From positions 62,001 through 126,000 of the forward strand of contig NZ_JAFVLN010000002.1 of assembly GCF_017377775.1 (NCBI RefSeq): DNA of 64,000 nucleotides, read 5' to 3'. The notes beneath the pieces are model-generated. The model did no database searches. It was not told the DNA's origin and saw only the letters and a program-made list of their open reading frames with translations. The DNA is from Streptomyces sp. VRA16 Mangrove soil. Lineage in GTDB: Bacteria > Actinomycetota > Actinomycetes > Streptomycetales > Streptomycetaceae. Position 1 is the stretch's first letter, and each line of letters starts with the position of its first letter. Shown piece by piece: positions 1 to 8,299 of this stretch. Position numbers and translations under genes: made by a program.

Positions 1-1566
1 GTCGGGGGTCCCCTCGAAGCCGCCGATGTCGTGCGACCAGAACCCGAAGCCCGACAGGGACAGGGAGAGACCGCCGCGCAGCGACTCGGCCATCGCGCCG
101 AACGAGGCGAAGCAGTCTCCGCCCCAGTGCACCGGGTACTGCTGGCCGCCGACGGTCGCGGACCGCGCGAAGACGAGCGCCTCGCCGTTGCCGCGCTCCT
201 TCTCCAGGAGTTCGAAGACGGTGCGGTTGTAGAGGTGCGCGTAGTAGTTGTGCATGCGCTCCGGGTCGGAGCCGTCGTGCCAGACGACGTCGGTGGGTAC
301 GCGCTCCCCGAAGTCCGTCTTGAAGCTGTCGACGCCCTGGTCGAGCAGGCCGCGCAGCTTGTCCGCGTACCACTCGCGGGCGGCCGGGTCGGTGAAGTCG
401 ACGAGCGCCATGCCGGGCTGCCACAGGTCCCACTGCCACACGTCGCCGTTGGGGCGGCGCACGAGGAAGCCCTGCTCGGCGGCCTCGGCGAAGAGCGCCG
501 ACTTCTGGGCGATGTACGGGTTGATCCACATGCTGATGTGCAGGCCGCGTTCCTTGAGCCGGCGCACCATGCCCACCGGGTCGGGGAAGACGTCCGGGTC
601 CCAGGTGAAGTCCGACCACTGGTACTCGCGCATCCAGAAGCAGTCGAAGTGGAAGACGCTCAGCGGGATGTCCCGCTCGGCCATGCCGTCGACGAAGGAC
701 GTGACGGTCTCCTCGTCGTACTCGGTGCAGAAGGACGTCGTCAGCCACAGCCCGAAGGACCAGGCGGGCGGCAGGGCCGGGCGGCCGGTGAGCGCGGTGT
801 AGCGGCGCAGCACGTCCTTCGGCGTCGGCCCCGCCACCACGTAGAACTCGACGGACTGGTCCTCGACGCTGAACTGCAGCTGCCCGACGGACTCCGAGCC
901 GATCTCGTACGCGACCTTGCCCGGGTGGTTGACGAGGACGCCGTAGCCGCGCGACGACAGGTGGAACGGGACGTTCTTGTAGGCCTGTTCGCTGCTGGTG
1001 CCGCCGTCGGCCTGCCAGATGTCGACGGTCTGGCCGTTCTTGACGAACGGGGTGAAGCGCTCGCCGAGCCCGTAGATGTGCTCGCCGACGCCGAGGGAGA
1101 GCTGCGCGATCATGTGGTGGGCGCCGTCGGCCGTGGTCGCGAAGGCGGTGCCCTTGCGGTCGACTCCCGTGAGACGGCGCCCCGTCGACGTGTCGCGGAA
1201 CTCCAGCCCCCACTCCCCCGCGGTGTCGAGGCGCACGCTCAGCGGCCCGGTCGTCAGCTCGGTGACGGTGCCGTCGTGGGTGACACGGGCGCCGCTGCCG
1301 CCCTCGGTGGGCTGGAGCTCGAAGTCGGGGCCGCGGTGGCGCGTACCCGCGTGGTGGGTGAAGCGCACGCCGATGACGCCCTCGGCGGGCGAGAAGCAGT
1401 CGACCGTGATCAGCGGCTGGTTGAGGGTGTCGCCCCGGTCGCGCACGTGCCGTACGGCGGCGTACGCGGTGAACCGGTCCTCGGCGCTGCGGATGTCACG
1501 CACCTCGGTGGCGTACGAGGCCCGCACTCCGTCGCGCATCAGCCAGAAACCGTTGGTGAACTTCAT
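1..1566 (-). CDS. GH31 alpha-xylosidase (YicI type), 3' end outside window
   Basis: The reverse strand reads from an ATG at 1566 without a stop to the window edge, giving about 522 residues that start MKFTNGFWLM. This is a typical YicI-family N-terminus. The nucleophile motif KTDFGERVPTDV and the acid/base motif GFWSHDIGGF of GH31 alpha-xylosidases are both present. The enzyme removes terminal alpha-1,6-xylosyl units from xyloglucan oligosaccharides; no signal peptide is visible, so it acts in the cytoplasm. The ATG overlaps the stop of the upstream GH3 gene (ATGA), which implies translational coupling in one operon. Family members are about 750-780 residues, so roughly the last third lies outside the window. 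The neighbouring GH3, GH42, GH95 and GH12 genes favour alpha-xylosidase over alpha-glucosidase. Confidence 0.93.
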   Translation of the reverse strand, partial: MKFTNGFWLMRDGVRASYATEVRDIRSAEDRFTAYAAVRHVRDRGDTLNQPLITVDCFSPAEGVIGVRFTHHAGTRHRGPDFELQPTEGGSGARVTHDGTVTELTTGPLSVRLDTAGEWGLEFRDTSTGRRLTGVDRKGTAFATTADGAHHMIAQLSLGVGEHIYGLGERFTPFVKNGQTVDIWQADGGTSSEQAYKNVPFHLSSRGYGVLVNHPGKVAYEIGSESVGQLQFSVEDQSVEFYVVAGPTPKDVLRRYTALTGRPALPPAWSFGLWLTTSFCTEYDEETVTSFVDGMAERDIPLSVFHFDCFWMREYQWSDFTWDPDVFPDPVGMVRRLKERGLHISMWINPYIAQKSALFAEAAEQGFLVRRPNGDVWQWDLWQPGMALVDFTDPAAREWYADKLRGLLDQGVDSFKTDFGERVPTDVVWHDGSDPERMHNYYAHLYNRTVFELLEKERGNGEALVFARSATVGGQQYPVHWGGDCFASFGAMAESLRGGLSLSLSGFGFWSHDIGGFEGTPD

Positions 1567-4421
1567 GCATCAGCCTCATTTGCGTTGAAGGAGGCCCCCC
1601 GTGGGACGAAGGTGAGCCGGGCGAGCCGGACCGGGCCGTCGAGTCGGACGCGCAGGTCACCCACGCCGGCGGCGGCGAAGTCGGCGTCCAGTGTGACGTA
1701 GTTGTACGGGCCACCGGTTGCGGGGACGGTGAGCGGACGCCCGTCGCCGACCTCCAGCGTGCCCTCGCCCGCGACCTCGACGCGCACGCCGCTGACGCCC
1801 TCGGCGCCGAAGTCGCAGTCGCGGAAGACCAGTTCGCTGCGGCTGCCCGGCACGGCCGTGACCGCGTCGCCGTGGGTCCTGGTGCGGTCGACGATCTCGG
1901 TGCCGCACTGCTCGTCGTAGGCCGCCGCGTCGAGGCCGCGCGCGAGGACCGGCCGGGGTGCGGGTTCGTCCCCCTCGACGGTGAGCCGGGTGATGAGGCG
2001 GAGGTCCGCGCTGGAGGCGCCGACGAGGACTTCGTACGTTCCCGAGGTGACGCTCCACCGGTCGTGGGCGACGTCCCAGTGGCCGAGTTCGGCGAGCGGC
2101 ACGCTCAGCGTGACGCGCTCGGCGGCGCCCGGCGCGAGCGTGAGGCGGCGGTGCGCGAGGAGCTGGCGGCGCGGCCGGGGCACGGCCGTGTCCAGGGCCC
2201 GGACGTACAGCTGCGGCACCTCGTCGGCGGCGCGGTCCCCGGTGTTGGTGACGGTGAAGGTGCACTCCAGCGTCTCGGCGCCGCGGTTGACGAAGAGCCC
2301 GTCGTAGCGGAAGGAGCTGTAGGACAGGCCGTGCCCGAACGGGTACAGCGGCGCGCCCTCGAAGTACAGGTACGTCTGCCGCGAGCCGATCACGTCGTAG
2401 TCCAGCAGGTCCGGCAGGTCGGCGTCGGAGGCGTACCAGGTCTGCGGCAGCCGTCCGGCCGGGCTGACGTCGCCCGCGAGGATCCTGGCCAGGGCGCGGC
2501 CCGCGGCCTGGCCGCCGTGCGCGGTCCACAGCAGGGCGGGCAGCGCGGCATCGGCGTCGGGGACCGCGTACGGGTAGGCGGAGACCAGGCACAGGAGGGT
2601 GTTCGGGTTGGCGGTGTGCGCGGCCCGCCACAGGCCGTCCTGGTGGGCGGGGAGCGCGAGGGTCGTGCGGTCCTCGGTCTCGCGGCCGTTGATGTGCGGG
2701 TCGTTGCCGGCGACGACGACCACGATGTCCGCGTCGGCCGCGGCACGGGCCACGGCGTCCGCGCCGCGCTCCACGACCTCCACGGAAAAGACCGTGCCGT
2801 GATCGGCAACCTTCACGCCGTCGGCGGCGACAGAGACGTACCGACCTGTACCCAGGTGCTTGAGGAGGTGTCCGCCGCCGTGCGTCTCCAGGGCGAAGGT
2901 CTCCTGCACGATCCAGCCGCCCGGCTGGTCGGCGGACGCCCGCACGTACCCGTCCTCGGCGACGGAGAGATAGCGTCCGTCGGGGGCGCGCAGGGTCAGG
3001 ACGTCGTTGCCCCAGTCGACCAGGGCGAGTTCGGTGCCCTCCGCCTCGTCGGGGGCGGTGGTGAGCGGCGGGAGGTCGGTGCGGCCCGCGAGGAGCGCCG
3101 GGTCGAGGGCGCCCTCGGCGCCGTGCTCCTCGGTGTCGGCGGCGACCTCGGGGACGTGCAGCCAGCCCTCGGCGCCGCGCAGCCTGACCCGGTCCACGCC
3201 CTCGGTGAAGGTGACCCGGTCCGTGCCGAACCGTTCGTAGAGGCCGTCGAGCGGGGTGGAGCGGCGGATCAGGGTGCCGCTGTACCAGTCCGTCTTGCAC
3301 TCGTCGGCGAGCAGCCCGACGAGTGCGATCCGGGTGTCGCCGTCGGCGGCGAGCGGCAGCACGCCGTCGTTCTTGAGCAGGACCACGGCCTGTTCGGCGG
3401 TCTCCTGCGCGAGGGCGCGGTGCGCCTCGGTGTCGAAGTCCCGGACGTCCTCGAAGGGGTCCACGTCCTCGAACTCGCCGAGCCGGGCGCGGACTTGGAG
3501 CTGTCGGCGGACCGCGGTGTCGATGTCGTTCTCGGAGAGGAGACCCTGTTCCAGGGCGGCGGTCACACGGGCGACGATCTTCGTCGAGTCGGTGCCGTGG
3601 TCGGTGAAGCTGTCCACGCCCGCGATCAGCGCGGCGGCGGTCGCCTCCTCGTGGGTGTCGAAGTAGTGCTCGGAGTCGACGAGGTTGCTGGGCGCGCCCG
3701 CGTCGGAGCAGACCAGGAGTTCCTGGTCGGTCCAGGTCCTCAGGTGCTCGCGCAGATACGGGGACACGTGGTTGGGGCGGCCGTTGACGAGGTTGTAGGC
3801 GGGCATGACGCCGGCGACGGCGCCCTCCTCGACCGGGCGGCGGAACGCCTTGAGGTCGTACTCGTGCAGGACGCGCGGGCGCACGGACGACGAGGTGACG
3901 TCGCGGCCGGTCTCGTTGTTGTGGGCGAGCCAGTGCTTGAGGACGGGCGCGGTACGCCAGTAGGTGGGGTGGGTGCCGCGCAGGCCGCGGGTGTACGCGG
4001 TGGCGATGGCGGCGGTGAGGTACGGGTCCTCGGAGTACCCCTCCTCGTTGCGGCCCCACAGCGGGTGGCGCAGCAGGTTCACGGTCGGCGCCCACACGTT
4101 GAGGCCGATCCGGTCGTCGTGCTCGCGCATGGCGCGCACCTCGGCGGAGACGGCGTCGCCGACCCTGCGCACCAGGTCCTCGTTCCAGGTGGCGCCGAGC
4201 CCGATCGCCTGCGGGAAGACGGTGGCCCGGCCCATCCACGCGACGCCGTGCAGCGCCTCCTGCCCGGTGCGGAACGGGGCGAGGCCGAGCCGTTCGACGC
4301 CGGGGGTGTTCTGGTGCACCAGGGCGATGCGTTCGTCGAGCGTGAGCCCGGCGAGGAGGTCGTCGACGCGCTTGCCTTCGGGCGCTGCGACACGCGGGGC
4401 GTTGGGGGGTCTTTCGGTCAC
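1563..4421 (-). CDS. GH3 beta-glucosidase with inserted beta-trefoil-like domain
   Basis: A 952-residue GH3 enzyme with GTG start at 4421 and an AAGGGA ribosome site upstream. The N-terminal barrel has KHWLAHNNE near 162-170 and the nucleophile aspartate at about 240 in LLVCSDAGAP, where most GH3 enzymes have SDW. The second alpha/beta domain resumes near 570 (VVVVAGNDPHINGRETEDR) and a fibronectin III-like domain lies near 720-800. Between the two catalytic halves, at about 465-548, sits an insert with two RYLSV/RYVSV repeats that looks like a fascin-type beta-trefoil; GH3 proteins more often carry PA14 there. A last beta-rich stretch covers about 830-952. No signal peptide is seen, so it should cleave imported gluco-oligosaccharides from the non-reducing end inside the cell. 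It is the first gene of the leftward operon. Confidence 0.9.
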   Translation of the reverse strand: MTERPPNAPRVAAPEGKRVDDLLAGLTLDERIALVHQNTPGVERLGLAPFRTGQEALHGVAWMGRATVFPQAIGLGATWNEDLVRRVGDAVSAEVRAMREHDDRIGLNVWAPTVNLLRHPLWGRNEEGYSEDPYLTAAIATAYTRGLRGTHPTYWRTAPVLKHWLAHNNETGRDVTSSSVRPRVLHEYDLKAFRRPVEEGAVAGVMPAYNLVNGRPNHVSPYLREHLRTWTDQELLVCSDAGAPSNLVDSEHYFDTHEEATAAALIAGVDSFTDHGTDSTKIVARVTAALEQGLLSENDIDTAVRRQLQVRARLGEFEDVDPFEDVRDFDTEAHRALAQETAEQAVVLLKNDGVLPLAADGDTRIALVGLLADECKTDWYSGTLIRRSTPLDGLYERFGTDRVTFTEGVDRVRLRGAEGWLHVPEVAADTEEHGAEGALDPALLAGRTDLPPLTTAPDEAEGTELALVDWGNDVLTLRAPDGRYLSVAEDGYVRASADQPGGWIVQETFALETHGGGHLLKHLGTGRYVSVAADGVKVADHGTVFSVEVVERGADAVARAAADADIVVVVAGNDPHINGRETEDRTTLALPAHQDGLWRAAHTANPNTLLCLVSAYPYAVPDADAALPALLWTAHGGQAAGRALARILAGDVSPAGRLPQTWYASDADLPDLLDYDVIGSRQTYLYFEGAPLYPFGHGLSYSSFRYDGLFVNRGAETLECTFTVTNTGDRAADEVPQLYVRALDTAVPRPRRQLLAHRRLTLAPGAAERVTLSVPLAELGHWDVAHDRWSVTSGTYEVLVGASSADLRLITRLTVEGDEPAPRPVLARGLDAAAYDEQCGTEIVDRTRTHGDAVTAVPGSRSELVFRDCDFGAEGVSGVRVEVAGEGTLEVGDGRPLTVPATGGPYNYVTLDADFAAAGVGDLRVRLDGPVRLARLTFVPRGASFNANEADA

Positions 4422-4478
4422 GTGCGGATCCCTTACCGGAAGAGGTCGACGACGAGGTCACCTGGCGGTCAGACATTT

Positions 4479-4492
4479 TCGAAGCGCTTCGA
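4479..4492. promoter_or_regulatory. LacI-type operator (left arm)
   Basis: Perfect 14-base palindrome TCGAAGCGCTTCGA with the central CG typical of LacI-family operators. It lies 58 bases before the GTG of the GH3 gene. The same word recurs at 4605 and 14447, and its 12-base core recurs at 14346, next to the LacI-type gene. Confidence 0.85.
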
Positions 4493-4604
4493 TGCTCTGT
4501 ACTGACCTCACGAGGTGTCAAGTGGGCTACGCAGAAAGACCGTTCGGGAATTCAATGCACCAGCCTTGTGACAGCGGTAACACTCCCTTAATGTCGCAGC
4601 CACA

Positions 4605-4618
4605 TCGAAGCGCTTCGA
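4605..4618. promoter_or_regulatory. LacI-type operator (right arm)
   Basis: Identical 14-base palindrome TCGAAGCGCTTCGA, 47 bases before the ATG of the solute-binding protein gene. Its position just downstream of a possible -10 suggests repression of the ABC/GH operon. Confidence 0.85.
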
Positions 4619-4665
4619 CATGTGCGCGACGCGCTGGCCGTGTTGTCCTCGAAGGGTTGCCTGCA

Positions 4666-6336
4666 ATGACGCCGAACTCGCCCTCCACTCCCAGCCGGAG
4701 AAGTTTCCTCGCCTCCACGGCGGTCGCCGCAGCCGCCGTGGCCGGGGGGATGCCGCTGCTCGCCGCGTGCGGCGGGTCCGACACCAAGGACCGGGAGGGT
4801 GCGACCTCCGGCAAGAACGCGCAGAAGATGCTGCCGGCGTTCACCGCCAGCCAGCTCGTCCAGCCCGACATCCCGGCGAAGAACGGCTCGCCCGCCGGCT
4901 ACACGCAGAAGGTGGACCTGTCGGCACTGAAGACCTCGGTGCCGCAGAAGCTGGGAACCGGCACCCCCTTCAAGATCATGTCCCCGTTCTGGGGCTCCCC
5001 GCCCAAGCCGGGCTGTGCCTACTACACCCAGCTCGACAAGATCGCCGGAACCAGGATCACCTGGCAGAACCAGGACGGCACGAAGTACGGCGACAAGCTC
5101 GGCGCGGTCCTCGCCTCCAGCTCCATACCGGACATGGTCGTCGTGCCGAGCTGGGAGCTGACCGGCAAGATTCCCAGCGCGGTCTCGGCCAAGTTCATGG
5201 ACCTCGGCCCCTACCTGGCCGGCGACAAGGTGAAGAAGTACCCGAACCTGGCCGCGATCCCCTCCGACGCCTGGCGCATGAGCATCTTCGGCGGCGCGCT
5301 GCGCGGCCTCCCGATGCCCGCCGCCAGCGCCCCCGGCAACGCGCCCTTCTACCGCAAGGACATCTTCGACAAGAAGGGCTGGCAGCCGCCCACGTCCCCC
5401 GACGAGCTCCTGAGCTGGGCCAAGGAAGCCAACAACCCCAAGGCGAAGGTGTACGCCTGCGGCGACCTGTGGTGGATCGCGCAGGGCATGTTCAGCGTCC
5501 TGCCCGCGGGAACGCTCGGCTGGATCATCGGGGACAACGGCAAGCTGACGTGCCGGTACGACCAGCCCGAGTACCTTGAGGCCCTGGAGTGGATGCGCAA
5601 GCTGTTCGACGCCGGTGTCGTCCACCCCGACGAGAAGGCGCGCACGGGCGACTCGGGCCAGCGGTTCACCGCCGGCCAGATGCTCGTCTACCAGGGCAAC
5701 CTCGCCGACTGGTGGGGCAAGACCGCCGAACAGGCCAAGTCCAACCCGGACTTCGAGATGGGTGCCCTCGACATCTTCGGCCCCGACGGCGGCAAGCCGG
5801 TGCTGTATGCCCAGCAGCCCGCCACCATCTGGTCGTTCATCCGCAAGGGTGCCTCCAAGGAGGTCATCGAGAACGCGCTCGCCGCAGCGAACTTCTCGGC
5901 CGCCCCCTACGGCACCAAGGAGCGGATGCTCGTCGACTACGGCGTCGAGGGCACCCACTACACCGTCAAGGACGGTGTCCCGGTCAAGAACGACCGCGGC
6001 AACTCCGAGGTCCTCAACGCCTGGGCGATGCTGGCGCAGCCCGCCCCCTTCACCGCGCACCCCGACCTGCCCGACATCGCCCGCAAACAGGTCGAGTGGC
6101 AGCAGCGGCAGGGCGCCAACCTGAAGAAGACCTCCACGTTCGGCATGAACATCATCGAGCCGTCCCGGTACGCCAACCTCGCCACTCCGTTCGAGCAGCT
6201 GGAGCTGGACTACGCACGCGGCCACAAGTCGCTGTCCGATGTGCAGCAGGCCATCTCCACCTGGAAGTCGTCGGGGGGCGACAAGCTGCGCGACTGGTAC
6301 AAGAAGCTCCTCGACGAGAACGGCAGCGGCAACTGA
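4666..6336 (+). CDS. ABC transporter sugar-binding lipoprotein (xyloglucan oligosaccharide candidate)
   Basis: A 556-residue extracellular solute-binding protein. The start is the ATG at 4666, with GAAGGG 10 bases upstream. The N-terminus has a Tat-like SRRSFLA followed by a hydrophobic stretch and a lipobox ending LLAAC, so it is predicted to be a membrane-anchored lipoprotein. The length and the motif order match the LplA-like/family 1 binding proteins that partner LplB/YtcP-type permeases and take complex oligosaccharides. It is the first gene of the rightward operon, and its stop overlaps the next start by one base (TGATG). The ligand is inferred from the adjacent xyloglucan hydrolases, not read from the sequence. 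No ATPase gene lies in the locus; Streptomyces sugar importers commonly share the MsiK ATPase encoded elsewhere. Confidence 0.92.
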   Translation: MTPNSPSTPSRRSFLASTAVAAAAVAGGMPLLAACGGSDTKDREGATSGKNAQKMLPAFTASQLVQPDIPAKNGSPAGYTQKVDLSALKTSVPQKLGTGTPFKIMSPFWGSPPKPGCAYYTQLDKIAGTRITWQNQDGTKYGDKLGAVLASSSIPDMVVVPSWELTGKIPSAVSAKFMDLGPYLAGDKVKKYPNLAAIPSDAWRMSIFGGALRGLPMPAASAPGNAPFYRKDIFDKKGWQPPTSPDELLSWAKEANNPKAKVYACGDLWWIAQGMFSVLPAGTLGWIIGDNGKLTCRYDQPEYLEALEWMRKLFDAGVVHPDEKARTGDSGQRFTAGQMLVYQGNLADWWGKTAEQAKSNPDFEMGALDIFGPDGGKPVLYAQQPATIWSFIRKGASKEVIENALAAANFSAAPYGTKERMLVDYGVEGTHYTVKDGVPVKNDRGNSEVLNAWAMLAQPAPFTAHPDLPDIARKQVEWQQRQGANLKKTSTFGMNIIEPSRYANLATPFEQLELDYARGHKSLSDVQQAISTWKSSGGDKLRDWYKKLLDENGSGN

Positions 6337-7376
6337 TGTCCATCACGGCCGGGAGCCGCCCCGACGGTACGCGCCCCCCGGCGGCCGTCGAGGAGCCGGT
6401 CGCCGCACTCGCCGCGGCGAAGACCACACCCGACAAGCGGGCGAAGACCAAGGTGCCCTGGCGGGGTCGCTGGCGCCGCGACCGGGTGCTGATCCTCATG
6501 ACGCTGCCCGCCATCGTCCTCGTCCTCGTCTTCAACTACGTCCCGCTGCTCGGCAATGTCGTGGCCTTCCAGGACTACGACCCCTATGTCTCCAGCAACG
6601 GCGTCACCGCGATCTTCCACAGTCCGTGGGTGGGCGTGGAGCAGTTCAGCCGCATGGTGAACGACGCGTCGTTCTGGAGCGCGGTCAAGAACACCCTCGT
6701 GCTCTTCATCCTCCAACTCGTCCTGTTCTTCCCGGTTCCCATCGCCCTCGCGCTGCTCATCAACAGTGTGATCCGGCCCCGGGTGCGGGCCGTGGCACAG
6801 GCGATCATGTATCTGCCGCACTTCTTCTCGTGGGTGCTCGTCGTCACCGTCTTCCAGCAGGTCTTCGGCGGGGCGGGCATCATCGCCCAGACCCTCCAGG
6901 ACCACGGCTGGGGCGGCTTCGACCTGATGACCAACGCGAGCTTCTTCAAGTTCCTGGTCACCGCGCAGGCCGTGTGGAAGGACGCCGGCTGGGGGATCAT
7001 CGTGTTCCTCGCCGCACTCGCCGCCGTCTCCACCGATCTGTACGAGGCCGCCGCCATGGACGGCGCGGGCCGCTGGCGCCGCATGTGGCACGTGACCCTG
7101 CCGGCGCTGCGCCCGGTGATCGCGCTGCTCCTCGTGCTCCGCGTCGGCGACGCGCTCTCGGTCGGGTTCGAGCAGTTCCTGCTCCAGCGCGACGCGGTGG
7201 GCACGGGCGCCGCCGAGGTTCTCGACACGTACGTGTGGAGCATGGGCCTGCAGAACGGCGACTTCAGCTACGCGGCCGCGGTCGGCCTCGCCAAGGGCGT
7301 CATCGGCCTCTGTCTCGTGCTGGCGGCGAACAAGTTCGCGCATCTGCTCGGCGAGCAAGGGGTGTACCAGAAGTGA
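6336..7376 (+). CDS. ABC transporter permease, LplB type
   Basis: A 346-residue inner-membrane permease of a carbohydrate ABC importer. After a charged N-terminal extension (about 50 residues) come six predicted membrane segments, starting with LILMTLPAIVLVLVFNYVPL. The EAA loop EAAAMDGAGRWRRMWHVTLP, which contacts the ATPase, lies near residues 234-253. The ATG overlaps the preceding TGA, and the TGA of this gene overlaps the GTG of the next permease, showing a tightly coupled operon. It should form a heterodimer with the following permease. The sequence resembles permeases used for polysaccharide-derived oligosaccharides. Confidence 0.93.
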   Translation: MSITAGSRPDGTRPPAAVEEPVAALAAAKTTPDKRAKTKVPWRGRWRRDRVLILMTLPAIVLVLVFNYVPLLGNVVAFQDYDPYVSSNGVTAIFHSPWVGVEQFSRMVNDASFWSAVKNTLVLFILQLVLFFPVPIALALLINSVIRPRVRAVAQAIMYLPHFFSWVLVVTVFQQVFGGAGIIAQTLQDHGWGGFDLMTNASFFKFLVTAQAVWKDAGWGIIVFLAALAAVSTDLYEAAAMDGAGRWRRMWHVTLPALRPVIALLLVLRVGDALSVGFEQFLLQRDAVGTGAAEVLDTYVWSMGLQNGDFSYAAAVGLAKGVIGLCLVLAANKFAHLLGEQGVYQK

Positions 7377-8299
7377 GTCTCAACACGCAGTTGATCCGTA
7401 GCCTCCAGGCGCCGCCGCGCCCCGTGTGGGAGGAGCCCCCGAGCAGGGCCGGGCTCACCCTCAAGGGCGGGTTCCTCACCCTGTGCTGTCTCGGTGTGCT
7501 CGGCCCGCTGTGGATCGTCATCGTCACCAGCCTCTCCCCGAAGGCGGTGATCGACCGGGTCGGTGGCCTGGTGGTGATCCCGCAGGGCATCACCTTCGTC
7601 AACTACAAGGAGCTGCTCAGCGGCGGCCAGGTCAGCCGGGCCATGATGGTCTCGGTCGGTGTGACGCTGTGCGGCACGCTGTTCTCGATGGCCGTGTCGG
7701 TGCTCGCGGCCTACGGACTGTCCCGGCGCGGCAGCCTCGGCCACCGGTACTTCCTCGTGACGCTGATGGCGACGATGTTCTTCGGCGCGGGTCTCATCCC
7801 GACGTATCTGCTGGTGCAGTCGCTCGGGCTGACCGACACCTATCTCGCGCTGATCCTGCCGAGCGCGGTGAGCGTCTTCAACATCCTGGTCCTGCGGGCC
7901 TTCTTCATGGGCATCTCGCCCGAACTCACCGAGTCGGCCCGCATCGACGGGGCCGGGGACCTGCGGATCCTCCTCACGATCGTGATACCGCTGTCCCGCG
8001 CGGTGCTCGCCGTCATCTCCCTGTTCTACGCGGTCGGGTACTGGAGCGCCTGGTTCAACGCCTCCATCTACCTCAGTGACCAGCGGATGCTGCCGCTGCA
8101 GAACGTCCTCATCCAGCTCGTGGTGCGGCACACCGAGGCGCCGACCGGCCTCCAGGAAGCGGTCCACACGGGGCGTCTCTCCCCCCTCGGGCTGCAGATG
8201 GCCGTCATGATCCTCGCCCTGATCCCCGTCGCCGTCGCCTCACCCTTCGTCCAGCGCCACTTCAAGAAGGGCATGCTCACGGGGGCGGTGAAGGGATGA
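7373..8299 (+). CDS. ABC transporter permease, YtcP/AraQ type
   Basis: A 308-residue second permease. The GTG start at 7373 forms a GTGA overlap with the previous stop and gives a normal family-length protein; starts further upstream would read through the first permease in another frame. Six membrane segments are visible, and the EAA-like loop ESARIDGAGDLRILLTIVIP follows residue 180. Domains match MalG-superfamily permeases of the LplC/YtcP branch. Its stop overlaps the ATG of the GH42 gene (ATGA), so import and the first intracellular hydrolase are coupled in translation. Confidence 0.92.
   Translation: MSLNTQLIRSLQAPPRPVWEEPPSRAGLTLKGGFLTLCCLGVLGPLWIVIVTSLSPKAVIDRVGGLVVIPQGITFVNYKELLSGGQVSRAMMVSVGVTLCGTLFSMAVSVLAAYGLSRRGSLGHRYFLVTLMATMFFGAGLIPTYLLVQSLGLTDTYLALILPSAVSVFNILVLRAFFMGISPELTESARIDGAGDLRILLTIVIPLSRAVLAVISLFYAVGYWSAWFNASIYLSDQRMLPLQNVLIQLVVRHTEAPTGLQEAVHTGRLSPLGLQMAVMILALIPVAVASPFVQRHFKKGMLTGAVKG

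Larger units (their letters stand above)
4422..4665. promoter_or_regulatory. Divergent promoter region of the xyloglucan locus
   Basis: This 244-base gap separates the leftward GH3-GH31 genes from the rightward transporter operon. A TTGACA on the minus strand (4521-4516) is a reasonable -35 for the left side, though no clear -10 follows. On the plus strand TTGTGA (4566-4571) followed by TTAATG (4588-4593) is a possible promoter for the right side. Each arm carries one copy of the locus palindrome just downstream of its proposed promoter, so a bound repressor could block both directions. Promoter calls are by eye only. Confidence 0.6.

Noticed and set aside
1872..4505. Long open frame on the plus strand opposite the GH3 gene
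   Set aside because: It is a shadow of high third-position GC on the opposite strand. It has no domain and low-complexity composition; the GH3 frame carries catalytic motifs.
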